From Prevotella aff. ruminicola Tc2-24 (GTDB lineage Bacteria; Bacteroidota; Bacteroidia; Bacteroidales; Bacteroidaceae), in NCBI RefSeq assembly GCF_900110895.1, contig NZ_FOIQ01000001.1, positions 588,472 through 652,471 of the forward strand: 64,000 nt of DNA, read 5' to 3'. The notes under the pieces are model-generated. The model had not been told where the DNA came from. It was given only the letters and a program-made list of their open reading frames with translations, and searched no databases. A program made the position numbers and the translations under genes. Shown piece by piece: positions 8,633-17,652 of this stretch (the stretch's first letter is position 1; the number at the start of each line of letters is the position of its first letter).

Positions 8633-8681
8633 AATACCAATTTTTTGGTATTGCACACATCGGAGAGACCATGTACCTTTG
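8633..8681 (+). promoter_or_regulatory. Promoter of the TonB-M16 operon with an overlapping palindrome
   Basis: TATTG (8649-8653), 20-bp spacer, TACCTTTG (8674-8681). The -33 region is covered by the dyad AATACCAA-TTTT-TTGGTATT (8633-8652), which would suit a repressor site. The start near 8685 leaves a leader of about 15 nt to the ATG at 8700. Confidence 0.65.
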
Positions 8682-8699
8682 TACCTCGGTAAAAAGAAG

Positions 8700-11432
8700 A
8701 TGCATCAAAAAAGGATAATTATTACATTTCTGGCTGTCATCCTGTTACAAGTCACTCACGCACAGGGTGTTTTACAGGCCATCGTACTTGACAAGGATAC
8801 ACAGGAACCCATCATCGGAGCCACCATCCATGATGCCAGGAAAGGGAAGCCTCTCACCGTGACCGATGCGGAGGGCAGGTTCGCCATACCTAAAAATGAT
8901 GAGGCAGGACAGATCCGTATCACCTATATCGGGTATAAGACACTCACAACCACCATGGTCAGAAACGGCCGTTACCTGATGGAGGCTGAGATCAGTCGAC
9001 TGGGTGAGGTGGTGGTGACGGCTCAGGAGAGTCGCGGACTGACGAGTGCCTCGACCATCGGCAAGCATGCCATGGAGCACCTGCAGCCCTCGAGCTTCGC
9101 CGACCTACTGGAGCTGTTGCCCGGTGGACGGGCGGAGACACCCTCGCTGAGCACCCCAAACGTGATCCATATCCGTGAGGCAGCCTCGGGCGGCAGTCAG
9201 TATATGACCTCGTCGCTGGGCACTCAGTTTATGATCGATGGTGCACCCATCTCCACCAATGCCAACATGCAGTATGTCAGTGGGGCATGGGACACCGAGA
9301 GTACCTACCGCGACTTCACCAATGCGGGCGTCGACATGCGCTCGCTTTCGACCGATGATATCGAGAAGGTGGAGATCGTGCGCGGCATCGCCTCGGTAGA
9401 GTACGGCGACCTGACCAGCGGCCTGGTGAAGATCGAGCGAAAGAAGGGGGGTGCCGACCTGCACGTGAGACTGAAGGCCGACATGAGCTCGAAGCTGTTC
9501 TATCTGTCGAAAGGACTGGAATGGAAGCCTCGTCACCTGAGTCTGAACCTCAGTGCCGACTACCTCGACGCCAAGGCCGACCCCCGTAACACGCTGGAGA
9601 ACTACAAACGAGTGACGCTCTCTGCCCGTCTGCACAAACAGTGGTTGCACGACCATTACGACGTGAGCCTGTCGACCAATGCCGACTACACGGGCTCGTT
9701 CGATAACGACAAAGTGGACCCCGACCTGAACTTCCATGTGGAAGACTCTTATAAGTCGCAGTATAACCGTCTGGCGTGGATGGGCGACCTGACCCTCAAG
9801 ACCCGTCGGGAGTCGTGGCTGAAGAGTGCCGGACTGATGTGCTCGGCGGCCTACGAGTATGATGACATCAGACGGCGCCGCCTGATACAGTTACAACGCA
9901 CGACGGTGGCGGCCACCAACTGCGAGGAGGGCGAGGCCGACGCCTTGTTGCTGCCGTGGAAATACATGGCCGACCACGAGGTGGAGGGAAAACCGCTGAA
10001 TATCTACGCCAAACTGTCGGCACGCCTGCAGGTGCCCACAACGAAGGTCTCGAACACCTTGCTGTTAGGGGCCGACTGGAACATGGACAAGAACTACGGA
10101 CGCGGACAGGTGTTCGACCCTGAGCGCCCACTCTACCCCGGCATCTCAACGCGTCGTCGACCGCTCTACGACATACCGGCCAACCACCGGTGGTCGCTCT
10201 TTGCCGAGGAGACCTTGAAATGGCCCACCGCCATAGGTACCTTCGAGGCAGCGGGCGGTCTACGTGCCACAGAGATGCTGAACCTGCCCGAGACATACGC
10301 CATGCATGGCAGGATGTACGTGGACCCGCGCCTCAATGTGGGCTATACGTTCCCGAAGATCACCGTCATGGGCAAGCCCACCTTCATCCGACTGGCAGGG
10401 GGTGTCGGACAGCACACGAAGATGCCAACGATGGAGCAGCTCTTCCCAGACAAGTTATATATCGACTTCATCCAACTGAACTATTATCACGAGAAGGCCG
10501 ACTACCGCAGGGTGAACCTCATGACGTATATCCGCGATCCCAGGAACGTGGCACTGGAGGCAGCGAGGAACCTGAAATGGGAGGTGTCGGCAGATATCAA
10601 TATCGGTGGCAACCGACTGAACATCACGTACTTCCGCGAGAAGATGAGCTCGGGCTTCCGCAGTCAGACGCACTACGAGAGCTTCAGCTATAAGGAATAC
10701 GATGCCTCGACCATCGACGGGACCACACTCACTTCCCCACCCGCCCTCAGCGACATGACCTATACGGTGAGAGACGAGCTGGCTGGGTATGGCTACTACA
10801 CCAATGGCAGTGAGACCGACAAGCAGGGTATCGAATACACGCTCGAGACCGTGCGCCTGCCGAAGGTGCTGACACGACTGACCATCAACGGGGCATGGCT
10901 GCATACCCACTACCGCAACTCGATGCTCGAGACCTACCGTCCCAGTATGGTGGTAGGCGACAGGAGTCTGCAGTACGTCGGTCTGTACCAGGATGCCGAC
11001 GGCACGATGAGCGAGTCGTTCAACACCAACTTCACCTTCGACACCGACGTGCCCCGTCTGAAGCTCGGCTTCTCACTCTCGGCACAGTTCCTGTGGTACA
11101 CCATGTCGCAGCGCGACCGGATCAGTAACACACCCGACCAGTATATCGCTCCCGACGGCAGCACCCACGACTGGCAGAGCGGCGACGAGACCGACACCTA
11201 TCTGCAATGGCTCATCAGAACCAACAGTGAGACACTCTATGAGCTGACCCGCGTGCCTCTGTCGATGAACCTCAACCTGAAGGTAACGAAGAAGCTGTTT
11301 GACGACCGTCTGCAGATAGCCATGTTCTGTAATAAGATATGGGACTACACCCCCGACTACAAGCGCAAGGGCTACACCTTCCGCCGTCATGTGACACCTT
11401 ATTTCGGACTTGAAATGAATATGAAGATATGA
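8700..11432 (+). CDS. TonB-dependent outer-membrane receptor
   Basis: 910 aa. A signal peptide ends at about THAQ (residue 22). Next is a carboxypeptidase-regulatory-like domain (LDKDTQEPIIGATI ... DAEGRFAIP) typical of Bacteroidota SusC/CirA-type receptors, then the plug domain (VVVTAQESRGL ... QFMIDGAPIS ... VEIVRGIASVEYGDLTSGLVKI, about 105-250), then a 22-strand barrel ending in FGLEMNMKI. It lacks a SusD partner, so it is not a typical glycan SusCD pair. It is the first gene of a tightly packed operon (4-bp overlap with the next gene) that ends in an M16 protease. An upstream frame start at 8679 lies inside the promoter, so 8700 is used. The substrate is unknown; a peptide, protein or metal-bearing ligand is inferred from context. 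Confidence 0.9.
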   Translation: MHQKRIIITFLAVILLQVTHAQGVLQAIVLDKDTQEPIIGATIHDARKGKPLTVTDAEGRFAIPKNDEAGQIRITYIGYKTLTTTMVRNGRYLMEAEISRLGEVVVTAQESRGLTSASTIGKHAMEHLQPSSFADLLELLPGGRAETPSLSTPNVIHIREAASGGSQYMTSSLGTQFMIDGAPISTNANMQYVSGAWDTESTYRDFTNAGVDMRSLSTDDIEKVEIVRGIASVEYGDLTSGLVKIERKKGGADLHVRLKADMSSKLFYLSKGLEWKPRHLSLNLSADYLDAKADPRNTLENYKRVTLSARLHKQWLHDHYDVSLSTNADYTGSFDNDKVDPDLNFHVEDSYKSQYNRLAWMGDLTLKTRRESWLKSAGLMCSAAYEYDDIRRRRLIQLQRTTVAATNCEEGEADALLLPWKYMADHEVEGKPLNIYAKLSARLQVPTTKVSNTLLLGADWNMDKNYGRGQVFDPERPLYPGISTRRRPLYDIPANHRWSLFAEETLKWPTAIGTFEAAGGLRATEMLNLPETYAMHGRMYVDPRLNVGYTFPKITVMGKPTFIRLAGGVGQHTKMPTMEQLFPDKLYIDFIQLNYYHEKADYRRVNLMTYIRDPRNVALEAARNLKWEVSADINIGGNRLNITYFREKMSSGFRSQTHYESFSYKEYDASTIDGTTLTSPPALSDMTYTVRDELAGYGYYTNGSETDKQGIEYTLETVRLPKVLTRLTINGAWLHTHYRNSMLETYRPSMVVGDRSLQYVGLYQDADGTMSESFNTNFTFDTDVPRLKLGFSLSAQFLWYTMSQRDRISNTPDQYIAPDGSTHDWQSGDETDTYLQWLIRTNSETLYELTRVPLSMNLNLKVTKKLFDDRLQIAMFCNKIWDYTPDYKRKGYTFRRHVTPYFGLEMNMKI

Positions 11433-11815
11433 AGAAAAGACTGAACAGATATACGCTCATCCTGTTGACCATGGTGCTCGCCGGCTGTCACCAGGAGCTG
11501 ACCGACTACCATACGGTAGCTAGGGTGACCCTCGGACTCCCCGACACCATCGACGTGATACGGATACAGGGCACGATGACCCTGCAGAGTCTGAACACCA
11601 CGACCACCACGTCGACGGCCGACATGAACGGTCACACCTTCGAGGCCACCGTCCTGCGTGGGGCCTATAAGGTGGATGTGAACGGCATGGTGAGATATAC
11701 CGGACAGGACGGGGCGACCCGTACCCGTCACTACCGTGCGCACTCCGACTACACACCCTTTGCCGACAGACCGATGAGCGAGGCAGAACTACCCATAACA
11801 CTTCTGGAAGAATGA
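11429..11815 (+). CDS. Small lipoprotein of the TonB-M16 operon
   Basis: 128 aa. The N-terminus MKKRLNRYTLILLTMVLAGC carries a lipobox (LAGC, Cys20), so the mature protein is membrane-anchored. The remainder (about 108 aa) appears to be a single beta-rich domain (ARVTLGLPDTIDVIRIQGTM as one strand pair) of no family I can name. ATGA overlaps with both neighbours (4 bp each) suggest translational coupling within the operon. It may be a surface or periplasmic accessory of the receptor. Confidence 0.7.
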   Translation: MKKRLNRYTLILLTMVLAGCHQELTDYHTVARVTLGLPDTIDVIRIQGTMTLQSLNTTTTTSTADMNGHTFEATVLRGAYKVDVNGMVRYTGQDGATRTRHYRAHSDYTPFADRPMSEAELPITLLEE

Positions 11816-13323
11816 GCATACAGTTACGACCCATCACCATCTTATTCTATATGATGACGACCGTCTCGCTGGCAGCGGCCACCCCCGACTCCGTGCAGAC
11901 AGAGCACCGGTCGGTCTGGCAACTGCTGGATACCGACACGTGGAAGAACCCGGCCCTTCACGGTCAGGCCTTCAGGACGGACTACACCCAACTGGCGCTC
12001 GACCTTCACTACACCGACCAGACAGAAGCGTTTGTGTTACAGAAAGGTACGGGCAGCACGCTCTACGAGATGGAGGCCAACACCTACCTGCATCTGTCGA
12101 ACCATTCCACGGTATGGGGCAAGGCCTCGTATATGACCGGCAAGAGCCGTCATATCACATGGAGCTCGGTATCAGACTATGAGCTGCTGGAGCCTTATAT
12201 CCTGGCCGACACCATGGGCGGCAACACCGAACGGGAGCGTTATGTGTTTGAAGGGGGCTATGCCACACGACTCAACCGACTCCTTCTGGGGGGTGAGATG
12301 CTCTTCCGTGCCGAACATGAATACCGCACCACCGACCCGCGTATGCGGGCCATCGTGACCGATCTGACCCTACGGGCGGGGGCGGCCTACGAGACAAACA
12401 CCTACCACTGGGGAGCGGCTGCCGAGGCGAATATCTACAAGCAGACGGACAATGTGGCCTTCTACCGTGAGACGGGTGTCATTCCCGAGTTCCAGATGAC
12501 AGGCTTAGGTGCCGTCTACGTGCGTTTCTCGGGCGAGGTGAACAACCTGTATTTCAACGGGGGCGGTGCCCAACTCTATCTGAACGCCCAACCGACTGAC
12601 GGTCGTGGACTATTCGCGAACATCACCGTCGGTGAACACCGCTATGAGCGGGTTGCCGCCTCACTCAATTCTCTGCCCCTCACCAAGCTCTACCGCGAGG
12701 AGGCGAAGCTGCAGACCGGCTGGCGGAAAGACGGAAAGACCCATTGGGCCGTCTATGGCGACGCCCATTATACCCGTCGATTGGGCGATGAGAACATGGT
12801 AGGCTCGTCGCTGTCGAACAACTACCCCATCCTGACCACACTGACCATGTATAAGAACACCCTCATCGATGCCAGCATGAACGTGGTCTACGGTCAGCGA
12901 CGGCACACCGACTGGCATATCGCTCTGAAGGCGGGTTATACGGAGAACAAAGAGACATACGTGGAGCCGGAGCGCCGTCAGGAGACCCGTCGACTGTACG
13001 GTCGGTTGGGTGCACAGCATATCGCCGCGGTCGGTCACAAGGGAGTGCTGACGTGTGCCCTGACAGCGACCTGTCTGCGAAACCTTGACAGTCGACTGAG
13101 CATCCCCGTACTGAACACGGAGGTGGCAGCCGTGAAGATGCTGAACCATAACTACCGTTATCTGAAGGCCGACTATACGGTCGTCGATGCACAGGTGAGG
13201 TACGACCACGCCATCGGAGCCGGGCGTATGGCGCTCTTCGGCATACTGGGCGGAGGCGTCACCTTCTGTTCTGAAGGTGAACAGGAGCAGCACCTGACCA
13301 TGACATTAGGCATATCATTCTAA
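11812..13323 (+). CDS. Outer-membrane beta-barrel protein (DUF6850-like)
   Basis: 503 aa. Signal peptide at about 1-23 (ending SLAAATP). The rest consists of long amphipathic strands (TYLHLSNHSTVWGKASYMTG, GAAAEANIYKQTD, WHIALKAGYTEN) and the chain ends TMTLGISF with terminal Phe, so a barrel of roughly 18-20 strands is expected. I associate it with the Bacteroidota DUF6850 family from its overall pattern and its position beside DUF4876, without a search. It starts inside the stop of the preceding lipoprotein gene. A second, receptor-independent channel or a surface complex partner of the TonB receptor are both possible. Confidence 0.65.
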   Translation: MSIQLRPITILFYMMTTVSLAAATPDSVQTEHRSVWQLLDTDTWKNPALHGQAFRTDYTQLALDLHYTDQTEAFVLQKGTGSTLYEMEANTYLHLSNHSTVWGKASYMTGKSRHITWSSVSDYELLEPYILADTMGGNTERERYVFEGGYATRLNRLLLGGEMLFRAEHEYRTTDPRMRAIVTDLTLRAGAAYETNTYHWGAAAEANIYKQTDNVAFYRETGVIPEFQMTGLGAVYVRFSGEVNNLYFNGGGAQLYLNAQPTDGRGLFANITVGEHRYERVAASLNSLPLTKLYREEAKLQTGWRKDGKTHWAVYGDAHYTRRLGDENMVGSSLSNNYPILTTLTMYKNTLIDASMNVVYGQRRHTDWHIALKAGYTENKETYVEPERRQETRRLYGRLGAQHIAAVGHKGVLTCALTATCLRNLDSRLSIPVLNTEVAAVKMLNHNYRYLKADYTVVDAQVRYDHAIGAGRMALFGILGGGVTFCSEGEQEQHLTMTLGISF

Positions 13324-13359
13324 AAAACAATATTCATCAAATAAAAAAGTAAAGACATT

Positions 13360-14595
13360 ATGAAGAAGATTTTCATGTGGAGCCTGGCGCTCCTTTCATT
13401 AGGACTGGGTGTGACATCGTGCGACAGCGACGACGATCCCGTCATCATCAACGATCCCGTAACCCTGTCGCTGGAGATGCCTCTCAACCTGGAGGATGTG
13501 GAGGTAACCAATAGTAACATCACCCTGACCAACGTCAACGCCAACCAGACCAAAGTGCTGATCAACGCCATCCAGAAGACGGCCAACGGTTTTGTGGCTA
13601 CCTTCAACGAGGTGGAGGAAGGCACCTACGACCTGCATGCCACTGGTGAGCTGGCGTTCACTATCAACGGTGTGGCCGGTACCAGTAAGTTCGAGGTCAG
13701 TCAGGAGAATATCACGCTCTCCCGCACAGCCACCGCGATGAAGGTCACCATCAACACCTTCACAGCCAAGGGCGGCTTCGTGATCAGTGAGGTGTTCTTC
13801 ACCGGCACCACCACCCCCGAGGGTAAGCAGTACAGCAACGACCAGTATATGATCATCACCAACAACAGCGACGTGACGCTCTATGCTGACAGCATCGCCT
13901 TTCTGGAGTCGTCGTTCCTCACGGTGAACAACTACGAGTATGTGCCCGACATCAGCAAGGACACCATGGCTGTGGATGCCGTCTACATGATTCCCGGCAA
14001 CGGTACCAGTGTACCCGTAGAGCCCGGTCAATCAATCACCCTGGCCGTCAACGCCATCAACCATCTGGAGGGTAATGCCAACTCCATCGACCTGCGCGGA
14101 GCCGACTACGAATTCTATGACATCAGCAGCAACCCCACCTATAATGATGTGGATAATGCCAGCGTGCCCAACCTCGACAAGTGGTTCTGCTATACCGCTT
14201 CGCTCTATAGCATGCACAACCGCGGTTTCAGGTCGATAGCCATCGCCAAGATGAAAGAAAGCAAGGACAACTGGTTGGAGAAGTATGTCTACAACGGCAA
14301 GTACGTGATGAAGGCTAACGGTAACGTATACAATATGGAGGTGAGCAAGACCTATAAGGTGCCCATGTCATGGGTCATCGACGGCATCAACCTGAGTGTC
14401 GAGGAAGAGTGGCAGTGGAACGTGCTGCCCGCCCATATCGACAACGGCTGGACCTACTGCGGTAAGACGCTCAATGATAAGACACGCTATGGCAAGGCCG
14501 TGATCCGTAAGACCGGCAGCGACGGCAAGTATGTGGACACGAACAACTCGACCAACGATTTCACGCCCGAAGCCAAGCCCTCACTGTTCAAATAA
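13360..14595 (+). CDS. DUF4876-like lipoprotein
   Basis: 411 aa. Lipobox VTSC (Cys21) after a hydrophobic signal, followed by an acidic DSDDDP spacer often seen on surface-exposed Bacteroidota lipoproteins. Residues about 30-130 look like an Ig/carboxypeptidase-regulatory-like domain (VLINAIQKTANGFVATFNEV ... EGTYDLHATG). The C-terminal part (GGFVISEVFFTGTTTPEGKQY onward, with NDQYMIITNNSD) matches what I know of DUF4876 proteins, which resemble lamin-tail or CotH-type surface domains. It may bind the ligand at the cell surface and pass it to the receptor, replacing SusD; this is inference. A 36-bp gap precedes it, and its stop codon is directly followed by the ATG of the M16 gene. Confidence 0.7.
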   Translation: MKKIFMWSLALLSLGLGVTSCDSDDDPVIINDPVTLSLEMPLNLEDVEVTNSNITLTNVNANQTKVLINAIQKTANGFVATFNEVEEGTYDLHATGELAFTINGVAGTSKFEVSQENITLSRTATAMKVTINTFTAKGGFVISEVFFTGTTTPEGKQYSNDQYMIITNNSDVTLYADSIAFLESSFLTVNNYEYVPDISKDTMAVDAVYMIPGNGTSVPVEPGQSITLAVNAINHLEGNANSIDLRGADYEFYDISSNPTYNDVDNASVPNLDKWFCYTASLYSMHNRGFRSIAIAKMKESKDNWLEKYVYNGKYVMKANGNVYNMEVSKTYKVPMSWVIDGINLSVEEEWQWNVLPAHIDNGWTYCGKTLNDKTRYGKAVIRKTGSDGKYVDTNNSTNDFTPEAKPSLFK

Positions 14596-17412
14596 ATGAT
14601 GACAATGAAGAAAATATATGTTCTATGGGCCCTCACGCTACTGTCGGCGACGGCAGTGGCACAGGGGCTTCCGCAAGACCCCACCGTGCGCAAGGGCCAA
14701 CTGAAGAACGGCATGACCTACTATATCCGTCACAATGCGAAGGAGACGGGGTTGGCCGACTTCTACATCGCCCAGCGTGTGGGCAGCATCCTGGAGGAAC
14801 CCCGTCAGCGCGGACTGGCGCATTTCCTGGAGCACATGGCCTTCAACGGCACCAAGAACTTCCCCGGCAAGGGCAAGCGCCTCGGCATCGTGCCTTGGTG
14901 CGAGAGCATCGGCGTGAAGTTCGGCGCCAACCTGAATGCTTATACCTCTATCGACCAGACGGTCTATCATATCGGTTCTGCCCCGCTGAAGCGCGAAGGC
15001 ATCATCGACAGTTGTCTGCTGGTGCTCCACGACTGGAGTCACTACCTACTGCTCGAAGATGCGGAGATCGACAAGGAGCGCGGTGTGATCCACGAGGAGT
15101 GGCGCACCCGTCGTGCCGGTATGGCGGTGCAGCGCCTGCAGGAGCAGGCCATGCCCAAGATCTACCAAGGCACCAAGTATGAGGACTGTATGCCCATCGG
15201 TTCGATGGACATCGTGGACCATTTCCCCTATCAGGATCTGCGCGACTACTACCAGAAATGGTATCGTCCCGACCTGCAAGCCATCATCGTGGTAGGTGAT
15301 ATCGATGTGGACAAGATGGAGAAGAAGATCAAGAAGACGTTCTCATCCATCCCCATGCCGAAGAAGGCCGCGGAACGTATCTACTACCCCGTCAATGATA
15401 ACGACACGATGATCGTGGCCATCGAGAAGGACAAGGAACAGCCTATTGCCCTCTGTCACCTCTATCAGAAAAGAGACGCCACACCCGACCGCGAGAAGAA
15501 CTCGGAGAAATACCTGCGCGACGACTATGTGGACGGACTGATCACCACCATGCTCAACGACCGTTACGTAGAACTGCGGCAGCAGTCGGACGCGCCCTTC
15601 CAGAGCGCCACCGGCCGGTCGTCGATCTTCTTCCTCAGTCGGACGAAAGACGCCTTCTCCCTGAGTGTCAGTTGTAAGAGCGACAACATCCTGGGAGGTA
15701 TCATCGCTGCCGTGGGTGTGGCCGAACGGGCCCGCCAGCACGGTTTCACACAGTCTGAGCTTGATCGGGCTAAGAAACTGCGCCTGAACGCTGCCGAGCG
15801 CCGTACGAAGATGCAGGCCGACTACCGTAACTCGCACTATGTGAATGCTTGTGTGGATAACTTCCTGACCGGTGAGCCGCTCGTGTCGGTCGACTTTGCA
15901 CTGAAGAACACGCAGAAGCTCGACCGTGAGGTGACGCTGACCGAGGTGAACGCTGCCGTGAAGGAGCTGATCACCGACCAGAACCAAGTGGTAGTGATGT
16001 ATGCCCCCGACAAGGAGGGTATCGTCATCCCCACGGAAGAGCAGCTGCGCCAGGTCATCCTCGCAGCCCAGCAGCTGAGCTATGCCCCCTACACGGAAGA
16101 GCAGTTGGCCACCGACCTGGTGAGTGAGCTGCCACAGGCAGGCACCATCACCAACGAACGGCCCTGGGCGCACGGTTTCACCGAGCTCACACTCAGCAAC
16201 GGCATGAAGGTCTATGCCAAGAAGACCGACTATGAAGCCGATGCCGTCTCACTGAGCATGAGGGCCGAGGGCGGCACCTCGCTCTATGGCGACGAGGACA
16301 TCCCGAACTTCTCACTCATCACAAGTGCTGTCACCGAGGGCGGTGTGGGTCACTTCGATGCCGTCAGTCTGCGTAAGATGCTGACGGGTAAGAGCGTACG
16401 GGTCAGCCCGTCGGTGGGCACCAAGGGACAGAGCATCAACGGTGGAGCGTCGGTGAAAGACATGAAGACGATGTTCCAACTGGCCTATCTCTACTTTACC
16501 CAACCGCGTAAAGATGCTGGAGCCTATGCCTCACTCATCAACCGCACTCGCTCGTTCCTCTCTAATAGAAATGCCTCGCCGAAGGTCGACTACAACGACT
16601 CCATCCGTGCCGTCCTCTATGGACACAACCCCCGACTGGCACCCGTCGTGCAGGAGACCCTCGACCAAGCCGACTACGACCGTATCCTCGAGATCTACAA
16701 GGAGCGGTTCAGTGATGCGTCGAACTTCAAGACGGTCATCATCGGCAACTACGACGAGCAGGAGCTGCGTGCGCTCGTCTGTCAGTATCTGGCCACGCTG
16801 CCTGCTACTGGTAAGCATGAGCAGACCAACTACCAGAACGTGCCCCGTATCGTGGACGGTGAGAAGGTGGTGACATTCTCCAAGCAGCAGGCCACTCCAT
16901 TAGCCAATGTCAGCATCTACCTGACGGCCGACGTGCCCTTCACCCCGAAGAGCGACTTAGAGCTCGACTTCCTGAAGCGTTGTCTCTCCATCGCTTATAC
17001 CGACTCTGTGCGCGAGGAGAAGGGCGGCACCTACGGGGTCAGCGTGAACTTTGAGCTGGAGAAAGACGACAAGCCCAACACCACGTTCAGCATCTCCTAT
17101 AATGCCGACCCGTCGCGCTACGAGGAGCTGAACCCGATCATCTACCAGCAACTGAAACATATCGCCGACCACGGTCCTTCTGCCACATCGATGCAGAAGG
17201 TGAAGGAGTATCTTGTGAAGCAGTATGCCCAAGTGGCCATCACCAACGACTACTGGAGCTACATCATCTGGCATGAGCTCGACGATGATGCCGACTTCGA
17301 CCGCGACTATTGTAAGATGGTACAGGAGATGACGGCCGAGGATGTGCAGCGCATGGCCCAACGGCTGTTGGCCGCCAAGCGTTGTATCGAGGTGACCATG
17401 CTGTCGGAGTAA
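14596..17412 (+). CDS. Periplasmic M16-family zinc metalloprotease
   Basis: 938 aa. Signal peptide about 1-23 (ending AVAQ), so the enzyme is exported. The inverted zinc motif HFLEH has His76, Glu79 and His80, and the third ligand Glu157 lies 77 residues later, as in pitrilysin. The second half repeats the M16 fold without the motif (SMRAEGGTSLYGDEDIPNFS), giving the four-domain clamshell of PqqL/pitrilysin-type enzymes that degrade peptides trapped in the chamber. The first ATG (14596) directly follows the upstream stop; the ATG at 14605 is an equally good start. As the last gene of a TonB operon it recalls FusC, the M16 protease that cleaves ferredoxin imported by FusA in Pectobacterium. 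Confidence 0.9.
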   Translation: MMTMKKIYVLWALTLLSATAVAQGLPQDPTVRKGQLKNGMTYYIRHNAKETGLADFYIAQRVGSILEEPRQRGLAHFLEHMAFNGTKNFPGKGKRLGIVPWCESIGVKFGANLNAYTSIDQTVYHIGSAPLKREGIIDSCLLVLHDWSHYLLLEDAEIDKERGVIHEEWRTRRAGMAVQRLQEQAMPKIYQGTKYEDCMPIGSMDIVDHFPYQDLRDYYQKWYRPDLQAIIVVGDIDVDKMEKKIKKTFSSIPMPKKAAERIYYPVNDNDTMIVAIEKDKEQPIALCHLYQKRDATPDREKNSEKYLRDDYVDGLITTMLNDRYVELRQQSDAPFQSATGRSSIFFLSRTKDAFSLSVSCKSDNILGGIIAAVGVAERARQHGFTQSELDRAKKLRLNAAERRTKMQADYRNSHYVNACVDNFLTGEPLVSVDFALKNTQKLDREVTLTEVNAAVKELITDQNQVVVMYAPDKEGIVIPTEEQLRQVILAAQQLSYAPYTEEQLATDLVSELPQAGTITNERPWAHGFTELTLSNGMKVYAKKTDYEADAVSLSMRAEGGTSLYGDEDIPNFSLITSAVTEGGVGHFDAVSLRKMLTGKSVRVSPSVGTKGQSINGGASVKDMKTMFQLAYLYFTQPRKDAGAYASLINRTRSFLSNRNASPKVDYNDSIRAVLYGHNPRLAPVVQETLDQADYDRILEIYKERFSDASNFKTVIIGNYDEQELRALVCQYLATLPATGKHEQTNYQNVPRIVDGEKVVTFSKQQATPLANVSIYLTADVPFTPKSDLELDFLKRCLSIAYTDSVREEKGGTYGVSVNFELEKDDKPNTTFSISYNADPSRYEELNPIIYQQLKHIADHGPSATSMQKVKEYLVKQYAQVAITNDYWSYIIWHELDDDADFDRDYCKMVQEMTAEDVQRMAQRLLAAKRCIEVTMLSE

Positions 17413-17436
17413 TACCTACATCTGATTAGGTCATGA

Positions 17437-17490
17437 GAGATGCACGGTGCTTAAAACACTCTGTTTTAGGTATTGTGCATCTCGTTTTTT
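17437..17490 (+). terminator. Composite hairpin: terminator of the TonB-M16 operon
   Basis: Outer stem GAGATGCAC (17437-17445) pairs with GTGCATCTC (17475-17483), followed by GTTTTTT. Inside is a second perfect stem, TAAAACA-CTC-TGTTTTA (17452-17468). The RNA would be a good terminator 24 bp after the M16 stop codon, while the inner palindrome and right arm also form the upstream part of the next promoter. Confidence 0.75.
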
Positions 17491-17503
17491 CGTCATACCT
17501 TTG
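17452..17503 (+). promoter_or_regulatory. Promoter and candidate operator of the tetR-RND operon
   Basis: TATTG (17471-17475), 20-bp spacer, TACCTTTG (17496-17503). Immediately upstream of TATTG is the palindrome TAAAACA-CTC-TGTTTTA (17452-17468), in the size range of TetR operators. A near-identical promoter precedes the flavodoxin operon (24458-24510): 22 contiguous bases are identical and the spacing to the -7 box is the same. Confidence 0.65.
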
Positions 17504-17506
17504 CAC

Positions 17507-17601
17507 CCGGAAAATGGAATAGTATGATAAGGTACAACAGACATCAGGATATAACGATGACTAAGAAGAGGACTCCTACAGGTGTGAGTCCTCTTTTTTT
17601 T
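17507..17601 (+). ncRNA. Leader RNA or small RNA ending in a terminator upstream of tetR
   Basis: From the promoter at 17471-17503, transcription would begin near 17507 and meet a strong terminator after about 90 nt: AAGAGGACTC (17566-17575), 10-nt loop, GAGTCCTCTT (17586-17595), then a run of eight T (17594-17601). No other promoter for tetR is evident, so full-length operon RNA would need readthrough. This suits an attenuator, or a free small RNA. Family unknown. Confidence 0.5.
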
Positions 17602-17652
17602 GTGAACAAATTAGAGTATTGTTCGTTTTTAAGCGTCAGACTATGCAGATAA
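17524..17652 (+). CDS. Possible 42-aa leader peptide spanning the terminator
   Basis: An ATG at 17524 opens a 42-codon frame (begins MIRYNRHQDITMTKKRTPTG) that runs through the terminator stem-loop and stops at 17650-17652, 10 bp inside the tetR coding sequence. An internal ATG at 17557 is also possible. Translation through the stem would stop it forming, and the overlap could couple translation to tetR. Without comparative data this may be a chance frame; the composition is not obviously that of an amino-acid-sensing leader. Confidence 0.3.
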   Translation: MIRYNRHQDITMTKKRTPTGVSPLFFVNKLEYCSFLSVRLCR

